Below are positions 16,718-23,880 of a stretch of 45,240 nt of DNA, one piece after another. This DNA is from Agromyces terreus. Lineage in GTDB: Bacteria > Actinomycetota > Actinomycetes > Actinomycetales > Microbacteriaceae. The DNA is taken from positions 1 to 45,240 of the forward strand of contig NZ_WBIS01000015.1 of assembly GCF_009749465.1 (NCBI RefSeq). Reading direction: 5' to 3'. Position 1 is the stretch's first letter. Each line of letters opens with the position of its first letter. The notes below the pieces were generated by a model that worked only from the letters and a program-made list of their open reading frames with translations, was not told where the DNA came from and ran no database searches. Position numbers and translations under genes: made by a program.

Positions 16718-17911
16718 TCAGAGGCGTTCGATGATCGTGGCGTTGGCCATGCCGCCGCCCTCGCACATGGTCTGCAGGCCGTAGCGTCCACCGGTGGCCT
16801 CGAGCTGGTTGACGAGGGTCGTGAGCAGACGCGTGCCCGAGGAGCCAAGCGCGTGCCCGAGCGCGATGGCGCCGCCGCGCGGGTTGAGCTTCGCGGCATC
16901 CGCCCCGGTCTCGGCGAGCCAGGCGAGTGGAACCGACGCGAACGCCTCGTTGACCTCGTACGCGTCGATGTCGTCGTGGCCGAGGCCGGCGCGTTCGAGC
17001 ACGCGCGCCGTGGCGGGGATCACGCCTGTCAGCATGTACAGCGGGTCGCTGCCGACCACCGCGAACGAGCGGAACCTGGCCCGGGGCTCGAGCCCGAGCT
17101 TCGATGCCGCGTCGGCGCTCATGATGAGCGCGGCCGACGCGCCGTCGGTGAGGGGTGACGAGTTGCCGGGCGTGATGCGCCAGTCGAGGTCGGGGAACCG
17201 TGCGGCGAGCTCGTCGGTGCGGAACGCGGGATTCAGGCCCGCGAGCCCCTCGGCGGTCGTGCCGGGCCGCACGGTCTCGTCGGCGAGCGAACCGGGCGAG
17301 CCGGGCAGGTCGACGCCGTGCACGGGCACGACCTCGGTCGCGAACGCGCCGGCCTCGCCCGCCGCCGCGGCGAGCGCGTGCGAACGGGCCGCGAACGCGT
17401 CGAGCTCGTCGCGCGACAGGCCCCACTTCGCGGCGATGAGCTCGGCCGAGACGCCCTGGTTGACGAGCCCGTCGGGATAGCGCGCGGCGAGGCGGGGGCC
17501 GTACGGGTCGGCGCCCTGCGTCGACGACCCGAGCCGCACGCGGCTCATCGACTCGACGCCGCACGCGATGACGATGTCGGCCTGGCCCGACATGACCGCC
17601 TGCGCTGCGAAGGTCGCCGCCTGCTGGCTCGATCCGCACTGGCGATCGATGGTCGTGCCCGGCACGTGCTCGGGGAACCCGGCGGCGAGCACAGCGTTGC
17701 GGGTGACGTTGTAGCTCTGCTCGGCGACCTGGCTGACGCATCCGCCGATCACGTCGTCGATGAGGCCCGGGTCGAGGTCGTTGCGGTTGACGAGCGTGTC
17801 GAGCACGCCCGCGAGCAGGTCGACCGGGTGCACGCCCGAGAGCATGCCGCCGGGCTTGCCCCGCCCGACGGGGGTGCGGATGACATCGACGATGACGGCT
17901 TCGGCGCTCAT
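16718..17911 (-). CDS. Acetyl-CoA C-acyltransferase (thiolase)
   Basis: 397 residues, full thiolase length. Nucleophile Cys92 in DRQCGSSQQA, NEAFASVP, base His in GGAIALGHALGSSG, and the second active-site Cys in QTMCEGGGMANA. It cleaves 3-ketoacyl-CoA with CoA, or runs in reverse. The partner dehydrogenase follows. The start ATG has TAGGCT (minus strand, 17923-17918) six bases before it, so the mRNA is probably leaderless. A degradative role is inferred from the neighbour. Confidence 0.93.
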   Translation of the reverse strand: MSAEAVIVDVIRTPVGRGKPGGMLSGVHPVDLLAGVLDTLVNRNDLDPGLIDDVIGGCVSQVAEQSYNVTRNAVLAAGFPEHVPGTTIDRQCGSSQQAATFAAQAVMSGQADIVIACGVESMSRVRLGSSTQGADPYGPRLAARYPDGLVNQGVSAELIAAKWGLSRDELDAFAARSHALAAAAGEAGAFATEVVPVHGVDLPGSPGSLADETVRPGTTAEGLAGLNPAFRTDELAARFPDLDWRITPGNSSPLTDGASAALIMSADAASKLGLEPRARFRSFAVVGSDPLYMLTGVIPATARVLERAGLGHDDIDAYEVNEAFASVPLAWLAETGADAAKLNPRGGAIALGHALGSSGTRLLTTLVNQLEATGGRYGLQTMCEGGGMANATIIERL

Positions 17912-17971
17912 GGCACCAGCCTACGTCCGGCCGCCGCGCCCACGGATTCCCCGCGTCGCGCTCACTCACGG

Positions 17972-18052
17972 TCGCCGATTCGGAACTTTCGCCGACACGC
18001 CGGCCGCGACACCGCTCGAAGCGGCGTGTCGACCAAAACTCCGAATCCGGCA
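17972..18052. repeat. 81-bp palindromic element, solitary copy of the GATTCGG family
   Basis: The left arm has CCGATTCGGAACTTTCGCC then GACACGCC. The right arm has GGCGTGTC then GACCAAAACTCCGAATCCGG and CA. It is the same family as the three elements around the minus-strand DUF559-like gene at 33.4-34.7 kb, but this one has no such gene beside it. It lies 60 bp before the thiolase start codon, upstream of its promoter. Confidence 0.8.
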
Positions 18053-18062
18053 ACCACGACGA

Positions 18063-18098
18063 CGGATGCCGCGAGCCGACGTGGGCTCGCGGCATCCG
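18063..18098 (-). terminator. Terminator hairpin after the GAPDH gene
   Basis: Stem of 15 bp (CGGATGCCGCGAGCC and its complement) with a six-base loop, 22 bases past the GAPDH stop. The base of the stem is again GGATGCC/GGCATCC. Confidence 0.7.
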
Positions 18099-18119
18099 CT
18101 CTGCTCGGAGGCGCGCGCC

Positions 18120-19664
18120 TCAGCCGGCGACGAGTTCGGCGTCCGCCTCGGCGTCGCCCGGCTCGACGGAGGGGCCGACCGACGCGAGCATCACCGGCTC
18201 GCGCACGGGCAGCACCACGGGGTGCGTGCCCGCCATCTTCTCGATGACGCGCACGACCTGGCACGAGTAGCCGAACTCGTTGTCGTACCAGACGTAGAGC
18301 ACGGCGTCGGTGCCGTCGGCGATCGTGGCGAGGCCGTCGACGATGCCCGCGCGGCTCGAGCCCACGAAGTCGGTCGAGACGACCTCGGGCGACTCGATGT
18401 AGTCGATCTGCTGGCGCAGCGGCGAGGTGAGCGAGACCTGGCGCAGGTAGCGGTTCAGCTCCTCCTTCGCGGCGGGCCGCTCGAGGCGGAGGTTCAGGAT
18501 CGCGAGCGACACGTCGGGCGTGGGCACGCGGATCGCGCTGCCGGTGAGCTTGCCCGCGAACGACGGCAGGGCCTTGGCGACGGCCTTGGCCGCCCCCGTC
18601 TCGGTGATGACCATGTTCAGCGCCGCCGAGCGGCCACGGCGATCGCCCGCGTGGAAGTTGTCGATGAGGTTCTGGTCGTTCGTGAACGAGTGCACGGTCT
18701 CGACGTGGCCGCGCTCGACCCCGTAGGCGTCGTCGACGGCCTTCAGCACGGGCGTGATCGCGTTCGTCGTGCACGATGCGGCCGAGAGGATGCGGTCGGA
18801 TGCCTCGATGTCGCCGTCGTTGATGCCGTGCACGATGTTCTTGATCGCGCCCTTGCCGGGCGCGGTGAGCAGCACGCGCGCGACGCCCGTGGAGCGCAGG
18901 TGCTGCGAGAGCCCCTCCTCGTCGCGCCAGCGGCCGGTGTTGTCGACGACGATCGCGTCGTGGATGCCGTACGCCGTGTAGTCGATCGCCGCGGGGTCGT
19001 TCGCGTGGATCACCTGGATGAGGGTGCCGTTCGCGAGGATCGTGTTGGCCTCCTCGTCGACCTCGATCGTGCCGGCGAACGAGCCGTGCACCGAGTCGCG
19101 GCGCAGCAGGCTCGCACGCTTCACGAGGTCGTTCGCCGACCCCTTGCGCACGACGACGGCGCGCAGGCGCAGGCCGGTCGCGTCGCCCGCGTGGGCGATG
19201 AGGATGCGCGCGAGCAGACGTCCGATGCGGCCGAAGCCGTAGAGCACGACGTCGGTGCCCTCGCGCGCGGGCCGGTCGGCGCCGTCGGCGGCGACCACGG
19301 GCGCGAGTTCGAGGCGCAGGAAGTCGGCCAGCGGCATCCGCTCGCCGTCGACGTCGGTTCCGGATGCCGCGTGGCGGGCGACCAGCCGAGCCACGTCGAC
19401 CGAGGCCGGGCCCGGGCCGATCTCGCGCAGCGCCTCGAGCACGCGCATCGTGTCGGCGGGGTCGAGCTCGACGTCGCCCGCCTGCCGCGCGAAGCGGTGG
19501 GCCTTCAGCAGCTCGATCGGCGACCGGTTGATGAGGCGGCGCCCGTGGATGGACGTCACGACCCCGTGGTCTCGGTAGAGGCTGCCGATGAGCGGGATCA
19601 TCCGCTCGGCGAGCTCCTCTCGGGCGATCCACTGGGCACGGCTTGCGTCGAACTCGAGACTCAC
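18120..19664 (-). CDS. Long-form glyceraldehyde-3-phosphate dehydrogenase
   Basis: 514 residues against ~335 for ordinary GAPDH. About 130 extra N-terminal residues (AREELAERMIPLIGSLYRDH, NRSPIELLKAHRFARQAG) form a helical domain known from long actinobacterial GapB-type enzymes. The Rossmann motif YGFGRIGRL is near residue 143, catalytic Cys near 298 in SAASCTTNAI, and WYDNEFGYS near the end. Such long forms are usually linked to gluconeogenesis and NADP use, which fits PckG nearby, but coenzyme choice is not read from the sequence. GTG 19664 is chosen for its clear GAAGGAAG ribosome site; an ATG 12 codons earlier exists. Confidence 0.88.
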   Translation of the reverse strand: MSLEFDASRAQWIAREELAERMIPLIGSLYRDHGVVTSIHGRRLINRSPIELLKAHRFARQAGDVELDPADTMRVLEALREIGPGPASVDVARLVARHAASGTDVDGERMPLADFLRLELAPVVAADGADRPAREGTDVVLYGFGRIGRLLARILIAHAGDATGLRLRAVVVRKGSANDLVKRASLLRRDSVHGSFAGTIEVDEEANTILANGTLIQVIHANDPAAIDYTAYGIHDAIVVDNTGRWRDEEGLSQHLRSTGVARVLLTAPGKGAIKNIVHGINDGDIEASDRILSAASCTTNAITPVLKAVDDAYGVERGHVETVHSFTNDQNLIDNFHAGDRRGRSAALNMVITETGAAKAVAKALPSFAGKLTGSAIRVPTPDVSLAILNLRLERPAAKEELNRYLRQVSLTSPLRQQIDYIESPEVVSTDFVGSSRAGIVDGLATIADGTDAVLYVWYDNEFGYSCQVVRVIEKMAGTHPVVLPVREPVMLASVGPSVEPGDAEADAELVAG

Positions 19665-19772
19665 GATCTTCCTTCTCGGTCGCGAGCGCGCGGGCGTCAT
19701 CGACCAGGGTCAGGCGCGGCCGCGCGAGCGGGTGGGCAGCTTCGGCCACGGTTCACTTCAGGGGATGCTTCG

Positions 19773-19778
19773 ATCGTA
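19773..19778 (-). promoter_or_regulatory. Candidate -10 box for the GAPDH gene
   Basis: TACGAT on the minus strand in the 255-bp gap before the GAPDH start. The rest of that gap (19665-19919) holds no gene or repeat that I can see. Confidence 0.3.
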
Positions 19779-19919
19779 CGGGGTGCGCGCGGTCGAACCG
19801 GCTGTACACGGTGTCCGCGCCGGATGGCCGCGGACGCCGCCGTGTCGTGCTGCGCGCGAGCCAGAGCCTTGTGCCGCGCGCCCGGGGCCGCGTGGCGACG
19901 CGTGCCGGACCCGGCGGCG

Positions 19920-21593
19920 TCACTCCGAGGCCGGCGCCGCCGCCCCGGCGCTCCGCCGCGATGCCGCGCGCAGCCGCACCGCGAACACGCCGCCGAGCAG
20001 CAGGAACGCGGATGCCCCGCCGAGCGCCCAGCGCGCGGCATCCGCCATGCCCTCGGCGAGCGCGTCGGCGACCTCTGGGCCTGCCGGGCCGAGCGGGCTC
20101 TCGTCGCCCGCCTCGCGGAGCGCCGGGATGGAGCTGCCCGCCGTCTGCTCGGTGACCTCGACGATCTGGGCCGACTGGGCCGCGTCGAGCTCGTCGACGT
20201 CGTCGAGCTGGGCAGGCAGCGCGTGTGCGAGGCCCGCGGCGAGGATCGCGCCGATGACGGCCGTGCCGAGTGCGGACCCGACCTGGCGCACGGTGCTCTG
20301 CGTCGCCGAGCCCTGCCCCGACTGGTCGGGCGGGATGTCGGCGAGCACAGTGCCGGTGAGCTGGGCCGAGGCGAGCCCGAGCCCGAGCCCGTAGAGGGCG
20401 AGCACGCCGGCGAGCAGCCAGCTCGAGACGTCGGGCGACACGACGAGCACCGCGATCACGACGCCGACGAACTCGATGCCGAGCCCGATGAGCACGACGG
20501 TCGGCGCGCCGAACCGTGCCGCGAGATGGCGGGCCTGCGCCCCGGACACGAACGCGCCGAGCCCCATGGCGGCGAGCACGAGACCGGCGCTGAGCGTGGA
20601 CAGCCCCATGGCGTTGACGATGAACAGCGGCAGCACGAAGAGGATGCCGAACTCGCCGACGGCGACGCAGAACGCGACGAGGTTGCCCCACGTGAAGGTC
20701 GGAACGGCGAACAGGCGCACGTCGAGGATCGCCGACCGGCCGTTGTGCGCACGATGGCGTTCCCACAGCACGAACAGCACGAGGGCGACCACGCCGACGG
20801 CGAGCATGATCGGAACCGGTGAGAGCGCGGCATCCGCGGGCCAGACGAGGCCGAAGAACTCGAACTCGCGTTCGGGCGCCCACCAGCCGAGGGATCCGCC
20901 CTCGATGAGCCCGAACACGAGCGCGCCGAACCCGATGGCCGAGAGCAGCAACCCGTCGATGTCGAGGCCGGGGGCGGTGATGGTCGCCCGCGTCTCGGCG
21001 ACCGTGAGGTACGTGCCGACGAGGATGATCGCGCCGAACGGCAGGTTGACGAGGAAGATCCACTGCCAGCCGAACGAGTCCGTCAGCCAACCGCCGAGCA
21101 GCGGACCGAGCGCGGCGACGCCCGAGATCACGGCGCCCCAAACGCCGAACGCGACGGCGCGGTCACGGCCCCGGAACGTGGCGTTCACGCTCGACAGCGT
21201 CGTCGGCAGGATGAACGCGCCGCCGACGCCCTGCACGAGCCTCGCGATGATGAGCGTGCTGCCCGAGGTCGAGAGCGCGGCGAGCAGGCTGCCGATGAGG
21301 AACAGGGCGATGCCGAACACCATGGCCCGCCGCCGGCCGAGCCGGTCGCCGAGCCGGCCGGCCGTGAGCAGCAGCGCGGCGAACACGACCGAGTAGATGC
21401 CGTTCACCCACTGCGCATCGCTGAAGTCGAGATCGAGCTCGGTGATGAGCGTGGGCAGCGCGACGCCCACGATCGTGCCGTCGAGCACGATCATCGACAG
21501 CGCCGAGGCGAGCACCCAGAGGCCCACCCAGCGACGACGCCCCGTGGGCATCGGGCGGCCTCGCGCGTCGAGCGTCGGGGCGTCGTCGCTCAC
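19920..21593 (-). CDS. DHA2-family MFS drug exporter (14 helices)
   Basis: 557 residues with about 14 membrane helices, the DHA2 (EmrB/QacA) layout. Marks: LDGTIVGVALPTL in helix 1, GRLGDRLGRRRAM in loop 2-3, RLVQGVGGAFILP in helix 4 and GPLLGGWLTDSFGWQWIFLVN, the drug-antiporter motif, in helix 5. It should export lipophilic compounds in exchange for protons. The start GTG (SDDAPTL...) lies eight bases after the stop of the small gene upstream, so the two are one operon. A long extracytoplasmic loop (~residues 445-500, DDVDELDAAQSAQIVEVTEQ) precedes the last helix. Confidence 0.88.
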   Translation of the reverse strand: MSDDAPTLDARGRPMPTGRRRWVGLWVLASALSMIVLDGTIVGVALPTLITELDLDFSDAQWVNGIYSVVFAALLLTAGRLGDRLGRRRAMVFGIALFLIGSLLAALSTSGSTLIIARLVQGVGGAFILPTTLSSVNATFRGRDRAVAFGVWGAVISGVAALGPLLGGWLTDSFGWQWIFLVNLPFGAIILVGTYLTVAETRATITAPGLDIDGLLLSAIGFGALVFGLIEGGSLGWWAPEREFEFFGLVWPADAALSPVPIMLAVGVVALVLFVLWERHRAHNGRSAILDVRLFAVPTFTWGNLVAFCVAVGEFGILFVLPLFIVNAMGLSTLSAGLVLAAMGLGAFVSGAQARHLAARFGAPTVVLIGLGIEFVGVVIAVLVVSPDVSSWLLAGVLALYGLGLGLASAQLTGTVLADIPPDQSGQGSATQSTVRQVGSALGTAVIGAILAAGLAHALPAQLDDVDELDAAQSAQIVEVTEQTAGSSIPALREAGDESPLGPAGPEVADALAEGMADAARWALGGASAFLLLGGVFAVRLRAASRRSAGAAAPASE

Positions 21594-21600
21594 GGCGGGG

Positions 21601-21942
21601 TCAGTCCGTCGTGCCCGGCTTGGTCGGCGTCGTCGGCATTGTCGCGGGTGCGTCGTCGACGAAGCGGATGTCGTGCACCGCGACGCGCTGCGGAACGCCC
21701 TCGAAGGCCGCCGCACGCGCGTCGGAGGCCATATAGGTCTGCTCGAGCGCGAGGAACGCGTCGCGATCGCCCTCAGCGCTCACGGCCCAGTAGAACTCGT
21801 TCGACTCGCGCAGACCGTAGGCGAACTCGATCGTGAACCCCGCGGCGGGACGCACGACGGGCATCGCGCCCTGCCACCACTCGAGGAAGGCGTCGTACTC
21901 TCCGTCGACGAGGGTGTAGTGGCGCAGCTGAATGGTCTTCAC
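21601..21942 (-). CDS. NIPSNAP-like ferredoxin-fold protein
   Basis: 113 residues. IQLRHYTLVDGEYDAFLEWWQ, GFTIEFAYGLRESNEFYWAVS and DRDAFLALEQTYMASDAR follow the beta-alpha-beta pattern of NIPSNAP/dimeric alpha-beta barrel proteins. The function is unknown. GTG start with GCAGGATGG before it. First gene of a two-gene unit with the drug exporter and divergent from the ThDP enzyme, which suggests a role in coping with the same compound, though that is inference. The last ~15 residues are a Thr/Pro tail. Confidence 0.7.
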   Translation of the reverse strand: MKTIQLRHYTLVDGEYDAFLEWWQGAMPVVRPAAGFTIEFAYGLRESNEFYWAVSAEGDRDAFLALEQTYMASDARAAAFEGVPQRVAVHDIRFVDDAPATMPTTPTKPGTTD

Positions 21943-21999
21943 GCGTCCATCCTGCCGCACGCGCGGTCGCACGGCGACGGGGCGGGCCGCGACCGCCCG

Positions 22000-22136
22000 T
22001 ATACTCGTCTCGTCCAGGCGCCACGACGGCGCCGGTGCTCGCAAAAGGGGCACGAAGCCCGGTCGACCCAGTCGCCGGCCGCGCGAGACACATACGGAAA
22101 CCCCCATCTCCGTCATCCGTCTCGAAAGGCTTCGCC
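22000..22136 (+). promoter_or_regulatory. Promoter and structured mRNA leader of the ThDP enzyme gene
   Basis: TATACT (22000-22005) is a good -10; transcription near 22012 would give a ~125-base leader. It contains the hairpin GGCGCC-ACGAC-GGCGCC (22017-22033) followed by GTGC...GCAC around GCAAAAGGG (22035-22053). No TPP (CTGAGA) or other riboswitch consensus that I know fits. It may be a regulatory RNA or just G/C-rich structure. Confidence 0.35.
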
Positions 22137-23798
22137 ATGCCCACCGTCTCCGCGCACGTCGCGCACACACTCGCCGCCCACCTCGACCACGTCTTCGGCC
22201 TCATGGGCAACGGCAACGCGTACTTCCTCGACGCCATCGAGCGCGAGACGGATGTCGCGTTCACCGCCGTGCGCCACGAGGCGGGCGGAGTGGTCGCCGC
22301 CGACGCGCACTTCCGCGCCTCGGGCCGCATCGCCGCGGCGACCGCCACCTACGGGGCGGGCTTCACGAACACCCTCACCGCCCTCGCCGAGGCCGCGCAG
22401 GCGCGCGTGCCCCTCGTGCTCGTCGTCGGCGACGAGCCGACCTCGGGCCGCCGGCCGTGGGACGTCGACCAGATCGCCCTCGCCTCGGCGGTCGGCGCGC
22501 GCACGTACACGGTCGGGCGAACGGATGCCGCGGCCACGACCGTGCTCGCGATCGAGCACGCGCTCTCCTACCGAGTGCCCGTCGTGCTCGCGATCCCCTA
22601 CGACGTCGCCGCCCGCGACGCCGGCGAGATCACCGCCGCACCCGACCTGCATCTGCCGACGCCGTTGCAGCCGGCGGGGCCGTTCGGGGCATCCGTCATC
22701 TCCGACGTCGCCGCCGCGCTCGCGGGCGCGAGCCGCCCGTTCCTGCTCGCCGGCCGGGGTGCGTGGCTCGCGGGCGCCGGCGACGCGCTCGGCGAGCTCG
22801 CCGACGCGACGGGCGCCGTGACCGCCTCGACCGCGCTCGGCCGAGGCGTCTTCCCCGACGCGCGGTTCGACCTCGGGGTCACCGGCGGGTTCGGCGCAGA
22901 GGGCGCCATGGGACTCGTCCGCGAGGCCGATGTCGCCGTCGTCTTCGGGGCGTCGCTCAACCAGTTCACGATGCGCTTCGGCGACCTCTTCGCACCGGGC
23001 ACGCGCGTGTTCCAGGTCGACGTGGCGCCCGCGGCGACGCATCCGAACGTCGGCGGCTACCTTCGCGGCGACGCGGCAATCGCGGCACGGGCGATCGTCG
23101 ACGCGCTCGACGAACTCGGCGCCGAGGCATCCGGCTGGCGGGAATCGCTCGACCTCGTCCCGCTTCGCGAGCAACCGGCCGCACCCCGCGAAGACGGCCT
23201 CGCCGACGACGGGCGCCTCGACCCGCGCGCCGTCGCGCGCCGCATCGGCGAGCTGCTGCCCGAGGACCGCGTCGTCGTGAGCGACGGCGGCCACTTCATC
23301 GGCTGGGCGAACATGTACTGGCCGGTGGCCTCGCCCGACCGCATGATCATGGTCGGCACGGCGTTCCAGTCGATCGGGTTGGGCTTCCCGAGCGTGCCCG
23401 GCGCCGCCGCGGCGAAACCGTCGTCGACGATCGTCCTCACCACGGGCGACGGCGGCGGGCTCATGGCCCTCGCCGACCTCGAGTCGGCCGTGCGCTCGGC
23501 CGGCGGCCGCGGGCTCGCCGTCGTCTGGAACGACGCCGCCTACGGCGCCGAGGTCAACCTCTACGGCCTCAAGGGGCTCGCGCCCGAGCCGATGCTCATC
23601 CCCGAGACGTCGTTCGCGGGCCTCGCCGCGGCCGTCGGCGCCGAAGGCGTCGTCGTGCAGACGCTCGCCGACCTCGACGCGCTCGACGAGTGGGCGGCGC
23701 GGCCCGCCGCCGAGCGGCCGTTCCTGCTGCTCGACTGCCGCATCTCGGGCACGGTCGTCGCGCCGTACCAGGAGGAGATCATCCGGGTGAACAGCTGA
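22137..23798 (+). CDS. ThDP-dependent decarboxylase/acetolactate-synthase-like enzyme
   Basis: 553 residues with the three-domain layout of pyruvate-type ThDP enzymes. The catalytic Glu lies in AVRHEAGGVVAADAHFRASG. The middle domain is around residues 180-330. The ThDP/Mg motif is GDGGGLMALADLESAV...VVWNDAAYGAEV (GDG to N). It resembles benzoylformate decarboxylase or 'acetolactate synthase-like' catabolic enzymes rather than biosynthetic IlvB: there is no regulatory subunit gene and no clear FAD site. Substrate unknown; a 2-keto acid is expected. Ribosome site GAAAGG. Convergent with the sulfatase. Confidence 0.85.
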   Translation: MPTVSAHVAHTLAAHLDHVFGLMGNGNAYFLDAIERETDVAFTAVRHEAGGVVAADAHFRASGRIAAATATYGAGFTNTLTALAEAAQARVPLVLVVGDEPTSGRRPWDVDQIALASAVGARTYTVGRTDAAATTVLAIEHALSYRVPVVLAIPYDVAARDAGEITAAPDLHLPTPLQPAGPFGASVISDVAAALAGASRPFLLAGRGAWLAGAGDALGELADATGAVTASTALGRGVFPDARFDLGVTGGFGAEGAMGLVREADVAVVFGASLNQFTMRFGDLFAPGTRVFQVDVAPAATHPNVGGYLRGDAAIAARAIVDALDELGAEASGWRESLDLVPLREQPAAPREDGLADDGRLDPRAVARRIGELLPEDRVVVSDGGHFIGWANMYWPVASPDRMIMVGTAFQSIGLGFPSVPGAAAAKPSSTIVLTTGDGGGLMALADLESAVRSAGGRGLAVVWNDAAYGAEVNLYGLKGLAPEPMLIPETSFAGLAAAVGAEGVVVQTLADLDALDEWAARPAAERPFLLLDCRISGTVVAPYQEEIIRVNS

Positions 23799-23799
23799 G

Positions 23800-23852
23800 C
23801 GGATGCCGCAGGGCGGGCCGTCTGTTCGATGGCGCCGACCCCGCGGCATCCG
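23800..23852. terminator. Weak bidirectional hairpin between convergent genes
   Basis: CGGATGCCGC (23800-23809) pairs with GCGGCATCCG (23843-23852) across a 33-base loop, between the ThDP enzyme and sulfatase stops. Confidence 0.4.
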
Positions 23853-23880
23853 TGCAGCCGTTGTGCTGAAAGTCCGCCGA

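Noticed and set aside
22000..22136. TPP or mini-ykkC (guanidine-II) riboswitch
   Set aside because: No CTGAGA/ACC core for TPP. The ACGAC loop is five bases and lacks the second ACGR hairpin required for mini-ykkC.
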